A stretch of DNA of 10,989 nucleotides from Paramuribaculum sp. (lineage in GTDB: Bacteria > Bacteroidota > Bacteroidia > Bacteroidales > Muribaculaceae): positions 1-10,989 of the forward strand of contig JAIDQW010000304.1 in the NCBI GenBank assembly GCA_029062075.1, in the 5' to 3' direction. The position numbers and the translations under genes were made by a program. The notes beneath the pieces were generated by a model. That model was not told the origin of the DNA. It was given only the letters and a program-made list of their open reading frames with translations, and did not search any database. Each line of letters begins with the position of its first letter. The first letter of the stretch is position 1. Below, piece by piece: positions 1-6,953 of the stretch.

Positions 1-164
1 ATGGTTTATTTACCCGAACCTGAAGTACCCATGATTGGCACGAACTCTCCTTCTTGAATGGTAAAGGATACCCCTCGGAGCGCCTTTACTTTTTCTCCAC
101 CGACAATGAACTCCCGGCGAAGATCCGACACTTTTATTATTTCTTTTGTTCCTTTCTCACTCAT
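1..164 (-). CDS. MacB-type ABC transporter ATP-binding protein, N-terminal fragment cut by the contig edge
   Basis: The ATG at 164-162 begins a protein that reads as the nucleotide-binding domain of a MacB/LolD-type ABC exporter: an early beta strand (IIKVSDLRREF), the aromatic-loop region leading to KALRGVSFTIQEGEFV, then a Walker A motif GTSGSGK at residues 46-52. The ATPase would energise export with the adaptor and TolC-like protein encoded just upstream; the adaptor stop is only 6 bases away, so they share a transcript. Residue 53, normally Ser, is a TAA stop (8-6), followed by a Thr codon and then the edge. The frame is otherwise intact, so a single base call at position 7 (T for G would turn TCA into TAA) explains it. 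Only about 50 of roughly 230 or more residues are visible, so I cannot tell whether a permease is fused or separate. The family call is firm; whether the gene is truly broken is doubtful. Confidence 0.75.
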
Positions 165-170
165 ACCGGT

Positions 171-1334
171 TTATTTTTTACGTTGTGGCGGTTTGGGTGC
201 GAACGGGCTTGATTCTGATGATTGGTTACCCGGCTCTTTCATCGGTGCATTTGCCTGATAACCAACTGCAACTATTTCGCCGTCTTTAAGGCCTGATTTA
301 ACAACAACGTTGCTTCCTGACGATTCCCCAACAGTTATATCAGTGGCAATCAAATCATTATCCTTAAGTACCCACACTCTTTTGGTTTCAGGAGTAGCTT
401 CCGGAGCGTCCTTAAACTTGGGTAAGTCAGGAGAATCGGGATAGTCATGAGGAGTAAAGTGGAGAGCTTTCTGCGGCACTGTGAGTACATTCTTTTCACT
501 CAGAGTGTAAATAGTTATTTCAGCGGTAAGACCGGGAATTAGTTTCATATCCTGATTGGGAGCGTCAACAACAACTTCATATGTAACCACATTATTAGTA
601 GTTGTGGGATTGAGTCTGACCTCAGTCACTGTGCCGGTGAATACATCATCGGGATAAGCTGATACGGTAAATTTCGCTTCCTGACCAACTTTTACCTGAC
701 CTATGTCAGCTTCGTCAACATCTGCGATGACACGCATATTCTCAAGGTCGGCAATTACATAGAGGTTAGCAACATTCATACTTGAAACTACGGTCTGCCC
801 GACCTCAACCTCGCGTGAAATAACAATTCCGTCGATTGGTGAATAAATCTCGGCATAGTTCAGATTCTTTGCAGCTCTAACCCGGTCAGCCTGACTCTTT
901 TCGTAGGCTGTTTTCGCTACCTGATAGTCTTTTCTGGATGTTTCAAACTCATAATCGCTGATAAGCTGACGGTCATGTAGAGTTTTGTCTCGCTCATAGT
1001 TCTTTTTATTATACTCATACGTAAGTCGGGCACTCTCCATATTTGCATTAGCACTTTTGAGTTCGCTTTCCAGCAGAGTCTTTTCAATCTCCGCAATCAG
1101 TTCACCCTTCTTGACTATGGAATTATAATCTGCATATAGCTGAGATATGATACCGGTTACCTGTGTGCCTACATCTACCTGAGTTTTAGATTCCACGGTG
1201 CCGGTGGCGGTGACTGTTTTGCTTACATCGTTTCTTGAAACAGTTGCGGTTTCAAGTGTCACTTTAGTTTTACCGGAACATGAGGCTAAAACTATTATTG
1301 TAAGTATGGCGAAAAATTGAGATACGTACTTCAT
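171..1334 (-). CDS. MacA-like periplasmic adaptor (membrane-fusion) lipoprotein
   Basis: This 387-residue protein links an inner-membrane ABC transporter to an outer-membrane TolC channel. It starts with a lipoprotein signal peptide whose lipobox LASC puts the acylated Cys at residue 19, so it is probably anchored in the inner membrane. A first half of the barrel-sandwich (lipoyl-like) domain follows at about 45-85 (TGTVESKTQVDVGTQVTG), then a charged alpha-helical hairpin at about 85-158, then the second lipoyl half (YSPIDGIVISREVEVGQTV, about 164-182). Beta-barrel and membrane-proximal regions follow, including the PGLTAEITIY stretch at about 267-276. The tail is Pro/Ser/Lys rich. The length matches the MacA/HlyD_D23 type of adaptor. 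It lies between the TolC-like gene (5-base gap) and the ABC ATPase (6-base gap). The exported substrate cannot be inferred; antibiotics, lipids, peptides and siderophores are all possible for this family. Confidence 0.9.
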   Translation of the reverse strand: MKYVSQFFAILTIIVLASCSGKTKVTLETATVSRNDVSKTVTATGTVESKTQVDVGTQVTGIISQLYADYNSIVKKGELIAEIEKTLLESELKSANANMESARLTYEYNKKNYERDKTLHDRQLISDYEFETSRKDYQVAKTAYEKSQADRVRAAKNLNYAEIYSPIDGIVISREVEVGQTVVSSMNVANLYVIADLENMRVIADVDEADIGQVKVGQEAKFTVSAYPDDVFTGTVTEVRLNPTTTNNVVTYEVVVDAPNQDMKLIPGLTAEITIYTLSEKNVLTVPQKALHFTPHDYPDSPDLPKFKDAPEATPETKRVWVLKDNDLIATDITVGESSGSNVVVKSGLKDGEIVAVGYQANAPMKEPGNQSSESSPFAPKPPQRKK

Positions 1335-1339
1335 AATTA

Positions 1340-2635
1340 TTATAGCGTTGTTGTGTTAGTTCTGTAAATTTCTATTCTTTTCTTACCGAGCATGGTCATA
1401 TATTTTGCTTGAGTAAGCTCCCTCTTCGCAGCAGTGAGAGCGTTATGGGCTGTCAATAATTCCACCGGGTTCACAAGACCGAGCTCAAATCTTTCATTCA
1501 CCAACTCATTGCTCAAAGATGCTGCCTCTACTTGCTTTTCACCTGCAATAAATCGTGCCTGCGCGGACTGCACGTCAGTGTAAAGCGACTCTATATCCCT
1601 GCCGATAGTTGTTTCGCGTGCCTCTTTGGTCAGATTGGCATCGAGTGACGACACTTTTGCCAGAGCAACCGCTGTTTTGGTTTGTTTCTTATCGAAAATT
1701 GGCACAGAAACAGTTAGCCCGATATTTTCATTAACACCTCTTTTCAACTGAGTGGCAAATGCACTACCCGGAGCATAGTAAGCGGTTCCGACTCCGGCAT
1801 TAAGACTAATATGTGGCAAACCTGAAGATTTAGCTACTCTTTCCTGAAGTTTCGCGGCCTCTGCCTGCAGTGAAGCAGCTTTTAACTGATTGTCAATTGA
1901 CAGTGCAAGGCTGAAACTCTCTTCGATAGATGGCAGTGGAGCTATAACCTCATCCCGAGTCCAGTCAACCGCCTGAGGTTCTACGTAGCCATCTATACCC
2001 AACTCAAGCAATCGCTTGAGTTCAGTGCATTGTGAGGCATAATTTCCCTTTGCGTTAACAACAGAATATTTGTCCTGCTCAGCCTGTGCTGCTATCTGAG
2101 CGTAATCCACTTTTGACATTCTGCCAGATTGCATCAGCTGCAAAGCGCGTTTTTCCTGGGCTTCGCTCAATTTTGCCGCTTCTATGCTGATTTCAATAGC
2201 CTCGCGTGAATAAAGCAGATTAACATAAACCTGGAGTATGCTCTGCTCCAAGTCGGTATGTTGCCCCTCAACAGATGCTTCGGTTGCCTTCAGCTGCACC
2301 TCGCGCTGCCTGATAGTAGCCGTGCGCTCACCACCGTTCCACACAGTCCATCCTGCATTGAGACCGTAACTGCTGTTGTAAGCATTTTTATCTCTACCTT
2401 CCGCCCAAGGCGTATTGGTATAACCCTGGGTTGTTGAGAAAGCGAGTGACGGCTGCCATTGCGCCTGAGCCGCTTCAAGATTAATTCGACTGCTCTCGGC
2501 ACTGAGCCGAGCCTGCTGAAGTGAGATATTATTTTCCTTCGCATAATCTACGCACTGCCGGTAGCTCCACACCTGCTGAGCTGACAATGCCATAGGAAAT
2601 ACCAGTAAAACTGATGCTATACCTTTTATATTCAT
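1340..2635 (-). CDS. TolC-family outer membrane efflux protein
   Basis: This is a 431-residue outer membrane factor of the TolC/OprM family, which forms the trimeric channel through the outer membrane and periplasm for the ABC exporter encoded downstream. The N-terminus (MNIKGIASVLL..MALSAQQ) is a signal peptide with a likely cut after ALSA, near residue 19. The mature protein begins WSYRQCVDYAKENNISLQQARL, typical of the first helix of the family, and shows the repeated long helices rich in Ala, Glu and Gln and the internal duplication expected of two OEP repeats. The second repeat closes with FELGLVNPVELLTAHNALTAAKREL, a characteristic family ending. I chose the ATG at 2635-2633 rather than the in-frame TTG at 2653, because that TTG overlaps the predicted -7 promoter box and would precede the transcript start. 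It is the first gene of the export operon. Confidence 0.9.
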   Translation of the reverse strand: MNIKGIASVLLVFPMALSAQQVWSYRQCVDYAKENNISLQQARLSAESSRINLEAAQAQWQPSLAFSTTQGYTNTPWAEGRDKNAYNSSYGLNAGWTVWNGGERTATIRQREVQLKATEASVEGQHTDLEQSILQVYVNLLYSREAIEISIEAAKLSEAQEKRALQLMQSGRMSKVDYAQIAAQAEQDKYSVVNAKGNYASQCTELKRLLELGIDGYVEPQAVDWTRDEVIAPLPSIEESFSLALSIDNQLKAASLQAEAAKLQERVAKSSGLPHISLNAGVGTAYYAPGSAFATQLKRGVNENIGLTVSVPIFDKKQTKTAVALAKVSSLDANLTKEARETTIGRDIESLYTDVQSAQARFIAGEKQVEAASLSNELVNERFELGLVNPVELLTAHNALTAAKRELTQAKYMTMLGKKRIEIYRTNTTTL

Positions 2636-2650
2636 AAACAAATTTTTATG

Positions 2651-2683
2651 CAAAGATATAGCTGATAGATAATCGGATACAAA
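2651..2683 (-). promoter_or_regulatory. Bacteroidetes-type promoter of the export operon
   Basis: Read on the minus strand, a -33 box TTTG (2683-2680), a 21-base spacer and a -7 box TATCTTTG (2658-2651) match the Bacteroidetes primary sigma factor consensus TTTG-N19-21-TAnnTTTG exactly. Transcription should begin near 2645, giving a short leader of roughly 10 bases before the ATG at 2635. It would drive the TolC-like, adaptor and ABC genes. I see no operator-like repeat around it. Confidence 0.8.
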
Positions 2684-2718
2684 TAAAATATAAATTCAGC
2701 GTATTTTCACCTACAAAG

Positions 2719-2739
2719 CGGTTTTGCTACTTAAAACCG
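2719..2739 (-). terminator. Weak hairpin after the TonB-like gene, possible terminator
   Basis: A 7-bp perfect inverted repeat (CGGTTTT / AAAACCG) with a 7-base loop begins 17 bases past the TonB-like stop codon on the minus strand. It is AT-rich and followed only by a short TTTG, so as an intrinsic terminator it is weak. Its place, between the stop of one operon and the promoter of the next, supports that role, but chance is possible. Confidence 0.35.
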
Positions 2740-2756
2740 TTAACAGAATGAAAAAA

Positions 2757-3548
2757 TTACTCAAATGTGTAGATTATCGAACCGGTTTGTTCTGCGGGAG
2801 CATCCTCATCGACTGAGAATTTTGATTTTCGGGCTGCCCTTATACAGCTTTCACGTGCCTCCTGCATTGCAGCAACAGGACCTACTCCATTTTTATATTC
2901 GGCTGATATCACCTCACCCTTGCGGTTAACACGAATATTGATTTTTATAGAACCTATTGCTGTGGATTTGGGATGCGACCATGATGACAAGGTACGTCCT
3001 TTAAGATTAGCACCCGGCTGCCCATATAATGCTCCCGTGGGTGCATTTCCATTGGGTGAACCGCTCTGTCCCTGAGCTTCGGTGGAACCGGATGAAGTTC
3101 CGCCAAAATTCACTCTTTTGCTGATTCTTTCAGCGGTTTCTTTCTGCTTTTTCTCCTTTTCGAGTCTTGCCAGCTCCTCCTTAGTCGGTCCGGTCTTTTC
3201 CGGCTTTGGCTGTTCTTTTACTTTCATCGGCGACTCTATCTTACTCGCAATCACCGGTGCGGGTTCGGGAGCGGGGGTACCGGCGTCGGTCAGATCCTCC
3301 TGGGCATTAGCCTGTTCTGAGCTTGTTTCGGGAGCTGGTTCCAAATTTTCGAGTTCCGGATGCAGAACATCTCCATATTTAACATATTCGCCTTCAAGCA
3401 GAAGCTCGGATGTGTCCTCAGGAGGCCAAACACGTGGCTCATCTCCGGTGTATCTCAGATAAAGAAACAACAGAATAATTACCACCGCAACAACAACAGC
3501 CACGGTAATAATGATGGAGATAATCTTAGCCTTCTTCTCGTATTCCAT
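2757..3548 (-). CDS. TonB-like energy transducer (TolA/TonB family)
   Basis: This 263-residue protein probably carries proton-motive energy from an ExbB-ExbD motor to the outer membrane. The N-terminus is cytoplasmic and basic (MEYEKKAK), followed by one transmembrane segment at about 9-31. A long periplasmic linker rich in Pro, Glu and Lys runs from about 65 to 140 (PAPETSSEQ, PAPEPAPV, KEQPKPEKTG) and ends in a charged helix (about 123-145). A Gly/Ser/Asn-rich stretch (148-180) leads to the C-terminal domain at about 197-263 (GSIKINIRVNRKGEVISAEY...IIYTFE), which has the beta-alpha-beta pattern of TonB/TolA C-terminal domains. It starts 3 bases after the exbD stop. TonB and TolA cannot be told apart with certainty; I see no Pal, TolB or receptor gene nearby. 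The strong Pro/Glu/Lys linker and single membrane anchor make the general role secure. Confidence 0.82.
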   Translation of the reverse strand: MEYEKKAKIISIIITVAVVVAVVIILLFLYLRYTGDEPRVWPPEDTSELLLEGEYVKYGDVLHPELENLEPAPETSSEQANAQEDLTDAGTPAPEPAPVIASKIESPMKVKEQPKPEKTGPTKEELARLEKEKKQKETAERISKRVNFGGTSSGSTEAQGQSGSPNGNAPTGALYGQPGANLKGRTLSSWSHPKSTAIGSIKINIRVNRKGEVISAEYKNGVGPVAAMQEARESCIRAARKSKFSVDEDAPAEQTGSIIYTFE

Positions 3549-3551
3549 AAC

Positions 3552-3986
3552 TTACTCAGCCGGTTTTGCCGATGTGGGTGCCGGCTTTGTGGCGAGCACC
3601 ATTTTCAGTCCGTTTCTGGCTCCGAGATCAAGAATCTCAACAAGCTTTCCGTATTTCACCTCTTCGTCGGCATAAACAGCAATGACATCCTGCGGGCTCT
3701 GCCTTTGGATAAGTTGCAGGAAACCAAGCAATTGATTCGGGTCCGCCATTGGTTGTGGTTCCGATTCGTCGAAAGATGCGTAAATAACCGACTCCTTATC
3801 TATATAGATTCTTGTCTTTGGTTTAAGCGCTGTCTGTTCAGAACTCTGAGGCAAGTTTATCTCAAGTGCGGTGGGGAAAACGAATGTAGAAGTCACCATA
3901 AAGAAAATCAACAGCAGGAATATGACATCCGTCATAGACGCCATTGAAAAGAGAGATGTCATGTCAAACTGACGCTTCAGTGCCAT
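3552..3986 (-). CDS. ExbD/TolR-family proton channel subunit
   Basis: This 144-residue protein is the ExbD/TolR subunit of the inner-membrane proton-driven motor. It has a short basic cytoplasmic N-terminus, then a single transmembrane helix at about 18-37 containing Asp20 (MTDVIFLLLIFFMVTSTF), which aligns with the essential membrane Asp of ExbD (Asp25 in E. coli) that carries the proton. The segment after it (FPTALEINLPQSS) is the usual junction, and the periplasmic part (about 55-135, KTRIYIDKESVIYA...VIAVYADEEVKYGKLVEILD) has the ExbD fold pattern. The Pro/Ala-rich tail looks flexible. It lies 12 bases after exbB and 3 bases before the TonB-like gene. Many Bacteroidetes operons have two exbD copies; this one has a single copy. 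Confidence 0.92.
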   Translation of the reverse strand: MALKRQFDMTSLFSMASMTDVIFLLLIFFMVTSTFVFPTALEINLPQSSEQTALKPKTRIYIDKESVIYASFDESEPQPMADPNQLLGFLQLIQRQSPQDVIAVYADEEVKYGKLVEILDLGARNGLKMVLATKPAPTSAKPAE

Positions 3987-3998
3987 AACTGTTAACTT

Positions 3999-4781
3999 TT
4001 ATTTAGCCGGTTCATTAAGAAGATCCATGAATTCCATGGTTTTGCCTTCAAGGTCATTCATTACACCGTTGATTTTTGCAACAAGATAGTTATAGGCAAA
4101 CAGTGCCAGAATACCAACCATCAAGCCGGCGACTGTTGTCACCAGTGCTTCATAAATACCACCGGCAAGGACATCTATGTTTGCTCCCGAACCTGCACTC
4201 GCAAGATTGTAAAAGGCTTGCACCATACCTATAACAGTGCCGAGGAAGCCTATCATGGGTGCGCCAGCAGCCGTTGTAGCAAGCCAGGGTAATCCTTTTC
4301 CAAGATTAGCCACTTCAATATTACCGGTATTTTCAATAGCTACAAGCACATCATTCATCGGTCGCCCGATACGGCTTATACCTTTGTCTATCAGGCGCGA
4401 ATAAGGGGTATTGGTTTGCCTGCAAAGATTTTGTGCACTTTCAATCTCACCCTCATGAATATAGTCTCTTATTCTCTGCATGAAGGTAACATCTTCCTGA
4501 GCAGCGCGCCGAATTACAATAGCTCTCTCTATAAAGACATATATTGCTATCACAGCAAGTAAGGCAAGGGGAATCATCACCCAGCCACCTTCCAGACACA
4601 ATTCCCATACCGACAAATCTTTAACTGCCGGAGTTTCTGCAACGGTTTCAATAGCCGGAATATCATTTACAACTGTTGCTACCGCTTCGGAAACGGTGTC
4701 AATTGAATCTGCAACAGCTTCTGTCAGCGAATCAGGCATCGAAGCTGACACTTGAGCAAATATTGTGGCAAAAGCACTCAT
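3999..4781 (-). CDS. ExbB/MotA/TolQ-family proton channel protein
   Basis: This is the channel-forming subunit that works with ExbD to couple proton flow to the TonB-like protein. With the ATG at 4781-4779 it has 260 residues. After an N-terminal hydrophobic stretch and an acidic Ala/Val/Thr-rich periplasmic section (about 20-55), there is a first transmembrane helix at about 68-88 (WVMIPLALLAVIAIYVFIER), a cytoplasmic helical domain, and two more membrane helices at about 167-192 and 207-235 with the family core GAPMIGFLGTVIGMVQAF and IYEALVTTVAGLMVGI. A TTG seven codons upstream (4802-4800) would directly abut the pdxJ stop and lengthen the hydrophobic N-terminus, making it more like a signal peptide; I prefer ATG but the choice is open. 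It sits in a four-gene operon with pdxJ upstream. Confidence 0.9.
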   Translation of the reverse strand: MSAFATIFAQVSASMPDSLTEAVADSIDTVSEAVATVVNDIPAIETVAETPAVKDLSVWELCLEGGWVMIPLALLAVIAIYVFIERAIVIRRAAQEDVTFMQRIRDYIHEGEIESAQNLCRQTNTPYSRLIDKGISRIGRPMNDVLVAIENTGNIEVANLGKGLPWLATTAAGAPMIGFLGTVIGMVQAFYNLASAGSGANIDVLAGGIYEALVTTVAGLMVGILALFAYNYLVAKINGVMNDLEGKTMEFMDLLNEPAK

Positions 4782-4802
4782 GAGATAAAAACTTTGTATC
4801 AA

Positions 4803-5522
4803 TTATTTATTAGCAAGGCATTTTAGATATGCCTTTATTGTATTTTCTATTCCGAGATAAAGAGCGTCAGATATAAGAGCATGACCTATGGACACCTCAT
4901 CAAGATATGGCACATTGGCATGAAAAAACTCCAGATTCTCAAGACTAAGATCGTGACCGGCATTTACTCCTAACCCACACTTGTGAGCGGCTACGCTTGC
5001 TTCAATAAACGGGGCAACCGCATTTTCGGGAAACTCAGCATACATGTCCGCGTATGGCTTTGTAAAGAGTTCCACTCTGTCAGCTCCGGTTTTTGCTGCA
5101 AGGCGAATATTTTCTATATCTGTGCTCACAAAAATAGAGGTGCGGATACCTGCTTCCCTGAATTTTTCTACTACATCCGTAAGGAAATCCATATTGGCTG
5201 CCACATTCCAACCTGCGTTAGAGGTGATGGAGTCGGGAGCGTCCGGCACAAGAGTAACCTGCTCAGGCTTTACTGAGAGTACCAGCTTGATAAAATCTTC
5301 AGAAGGGTATCCTTCAATGTTGAACTCCGTTTTTATAAGGGGACGGAGTGCGAAAACGTCATTCCGGCGAATGTGTCTTTCATCCGGACGGGGATGCACT
5401 GTTATGCCGTTTGCACCGAATCTTTCGCAATCCACAGCGAATTCACACACATCCGGCTTGTTTTCTCCGCGTGCATTGCGGAGAGTTGCAACCTTATTAA
5501 TATTTACGCTAAGTTGTGTCAT
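4803..5522 (-). CDS. pdxJ: Pyridoxine 5'-phosphate synthase
   Basis: PdxJ condenses 3-amino-1-hydroxyacetone 1-phosphate with 1-deoxy-D-xylulose 5-phosphate to give pyridoxine 5'-phosphate, the last ring-closing step of the DXP-dependent vitamin B6 pathway, in the cytoplasm. The 239 residues match the usual length of this TIM-barrel enzyme. Conserved stretches are in order: [16 protein letters not shown] (4-19), [11 protein letters not shown] (41-51) with His43, Arg45 and His50 of the active site, NIEGYP (68-73) with the catalytic Glu70, VTLVPDAP (89-96), TSNAGWN (100-106), LGVNAGHDL (184-192) and VSIGHALI (210-217). No key residue is missing. It heads the operon with exbB, exbD and the TonB-like gene, an arrangement I know from other Bacteroidetes; the biochemical link is not evident and may only be shared transcription. 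Confidence 0.96.
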   Translation of the reverse strand: MTQLSVNINKVATLRNARGENKPDVCEFAVDCERFGANGITVHPRPDERHIRRNDVFALRPLIKTEFNIEGYPSEDFIKLVLSVKPEQVTLVPDAPDSITSNAGWNVAANMDFLTDVVEKFREAGIRTSIFVSTDIENIRLAAKTGADRVELFTKPYADMYAEFPENAVAPFIEASVAAHKCGLGVNAGHDLSLENLEFFHANVPYLDEVSIGHALISDALYLGIENTIKAYLKCLANK

Positions 5523-5593
5523 ATCTGGCAGCTCAAAACCATATTATGGGTACGAGTGTTTACATATAGTAAGGAAATATGAGTTTTTTTCCT

Positions 5594-5601
5594 TATTTTT
5601 G
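5594..5601 (+). promoter_or_regulatory. Candidate -7 box for the NAD kinase operon
   Basis: TATTTTTG fits the Bacteroidetes -7 consensus TAnnTTTG and is about 75 bases before the ATG at 5677. No TTTG lies at the expected 19-21 base distance upstream, so the -33 element is missing or degenerate and the call is tentative. Confidence 0.4.
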
Positions 5602-5618
5602 CACCTCGAAAGTGACCA

Positions 5619-5649
5619 CAAAATTAGTCAGAAATAATCGAATAATAAA
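5619..5649 (-). promoter_or_regulatory. Candidate promoter for the pdxJ-exbB-exbD-tonB operon
   Basis: On the minus strand, TTTA (5649-5646), a 19-base spacer and TAATTTTG (5626-5619) match the Bacteroidetes consensus with one mismatch in the -33 box. It would start transcription near 5613, about 90 bases before the pdxJ ATG. The stretch is AT-rich, so a chance match is possible. Confidence 0.4.
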
Positions 5650-5676
5650 AATTTGACTTCAAAAGATAACACTTCA

Positions 5677-6057
5677 ATGCGGAAAACAACCGATTTCAGC
5701 CATCTGGATGTTGATACAAAACATCACCCTTCCCGACTCTTTCCCCACTGCGAGGAGAGCGGAGAGCTGAGTGTGCGCTGTTTTCGCAGTGATTTCTCTG
5801 CCTCCCGCATCGCAAGAGCGGTGGAGGATGTTGACGCCCATATACTGAACATGAATGTCACCTCTGAGGTCACACCTCTCGGAGAGGTGATTGTTGATTT
5901 ACGTGTGAGTCATCGCAACGTCACAGCCGTTGCACATTCTCTTGAGAGATATGGCTACGAAGTTCATCATATCGGTAGCGAAACCACCGGAAATGATGCC
6001 GAAAATGAAGTAACCGCTTCACGGATAGCCGAGCTTATGGTTCATCTTAAAGTATAA
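5677..6057 (+). CDS. Small ACT-like protein, apparently the C-terminal domain of a CBS-domain protein
   Basis: The 126-residue protein has no catalytic motif. Residues about 30-98 (ELSVRCFRSDFSASRIARAVEDVDAHILN...VIVDLRVSH..AVAHSLERYGYEVHHI) show a beta-alpha-beta-beta-alpha-beta ACT-like pattern. From memory of the family, this matches the C-terminal domain of the roughly 220-residue CBS-domain protein that lies beside NAD kinase genes in Bacteroides, including the 'IARIVE..NAHVLS' helix, the 'SFERF.Y' motif and the final amphipathic helix (here VTASRIAELMVHLKV). The two N-terminal CBS modules of that protein are absent and there is no room for them: only about 150 bases separate this start from pdxJ. 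A ligand-sensing regulatory role is inference. I chose the ATG at 5677 over a TTG at 5653. It is 17 bases upstream of the NAD kinase start, so they are very likely cotranscribed. Confidence 0.75.
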   Translation: MRKTTDFSHLDVDTKHHPSRLFPHCEESGELSVRCFRSDFSASRIARAVEDVDAHILNMNVTSEVTPLGEVIVDLRVSHRNVTAVAHSLERYGYEVHHIGSETTGNDAENEVTASRIAELMVHLKV

Positions 6058-6074
6058 ACAAATCACTGCCGGAA

Positions 6075-6953
6075 ATGAAAAAGGAGGTAGTTGTTTTCGG
6101 AAACAGATATCAGGGTGCTCATGCTGAAGATCTGAATGATTTTTTCTCTGAATTACTGGCTCGTGAGGACATAAGTATTGCCATTGACCGTGACTACAGA
6201 GACTATCTTGCCGGTATTATTTCATGTCTGCCCGGAACAGCAAGGACAATCGACGGGTTTGACTTCGACGCTGATCTTGCCCTGAGCATAGGTGGCGATG
6301 GCACTTTTCTTCACACGGCAAACCGGGTGGGAGACAAGCAGATTCCCATTATGGGTATCAACTCGGGACATCTCGGCTATCTATCTGCCGCACCACTCTC
6401 TGATTTCCACAAAATCATCAATGATATAGCCGAGGATAACTATGTGATTGAAAAGCGCTCAATGCTGAGCGTGAGTTGCGACACATACCCCTTGCTGCCA
6501 AGATCTTTTGCCCTCAATGAGGCTGCTATCCTCAGACAGGATACCGGTTCGATGATTTCGGTAGATACCTTTATTGATGGATTTCACCTGGCTACTTATC
6601 TTGGAGACGGGCTGATTATTTCAACCCCTACCGGCAGTACTGCCTACAACCTGTCTGTTGGCGGACCGATTCTGGCACCCAAATCTTCAAACTGGGTGAT
6701 TTCACCCATCGCTCCTCATTCTCTGAATATGCGACCGCTTGTTGTTGGAGATGACACTACGATAGAGCTTTTACCCCATTCCCGTTCCAACACATTCACT
6801 CTCAGCCTTGACGGAATAGCACAGTCACTTACGGCGGGTACAAAGCTGAAACTATCCAAAGCTCCTTTTGCTACATTTGTGGTTCTTCGTCATCACAACA
6901 CTTTTGCCGACACACTAAGGAGTAAACTGCTTTGGGGAGTAAACTCACAATGA
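6075..6953 (+). CDS. nadK: NAD kinase
   Basis: NadK (also called PpnK) phosphorylates NAD to NADP using ATP or polyphosphate and is the only known route to NADP in most bacteria. The 292 residues are the usual length. Family signatures seen are GGDGT at 73-77 (with catalytic Asp75), the GINSGHLGYLS stretch at 94-104, the conserved Asn-Glu pair at 148-149, and the long substrate-binding block STPTGSTAYNLSVGGPI at 183-199, followed by PIAPHSLNMRPLVV (211-224) and the late LSLDG (243-247). All key residues are present. It follows the ACT-like gene by 17 bases, and its TGA stop overlaps the ATG of the metallopeptidase gene (ATGA, 6950-6953), which suggests translational coupling. Confidence 0.96.
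   Translation: MKKEVVVFGNRYQGAHAEDLNDFFSELLAREDISIAIDRDYRDYLAGIISCLPGTARTIDGFDFDADLALSIGGDGTFLHTANRVGDKQIPIMGINSGHLGYLSAAPLSDFHKIINDIAEDNYVIEKRSMLSVSCDTYPLLPRSFALNEAAILRQDTGSMISVDTFIDGFHLATYLGDGLIISTPTGSTAYNLSVGGPILAPKSSNWVISPIAPHSLNMRPLVVGDDTTIELLPHSRSNTFTLSLDGIAQSLTAGTKLKLSKAPFATFVVLRHHNTFADTLRSKLLWGVNSQ

Noticed and set aside
2636..2653. TTG start at 2653 for the TolC-like protein
   Set aside because: It overlaps the -7 box, would lie before the transcript start, and adds six residues in front of a normal signal peptide.
3360..3947. Long plus-strand open frame (195 codons) opposite exbD and the TonB-like gene
   Set aside because: It is antisense to two clear family members, has no recognisable domain and shows the odd Cys/Arg/Asn-rich composition of a shadow frame.
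5044..5637. Plus-strand open frame of 197 codons opposite pdxJ
   Set aside because: pdxJ on the minus strand is fully conserved across this stretch; the plus-strand product resembles nothing and runs over the intergenic promoter region.
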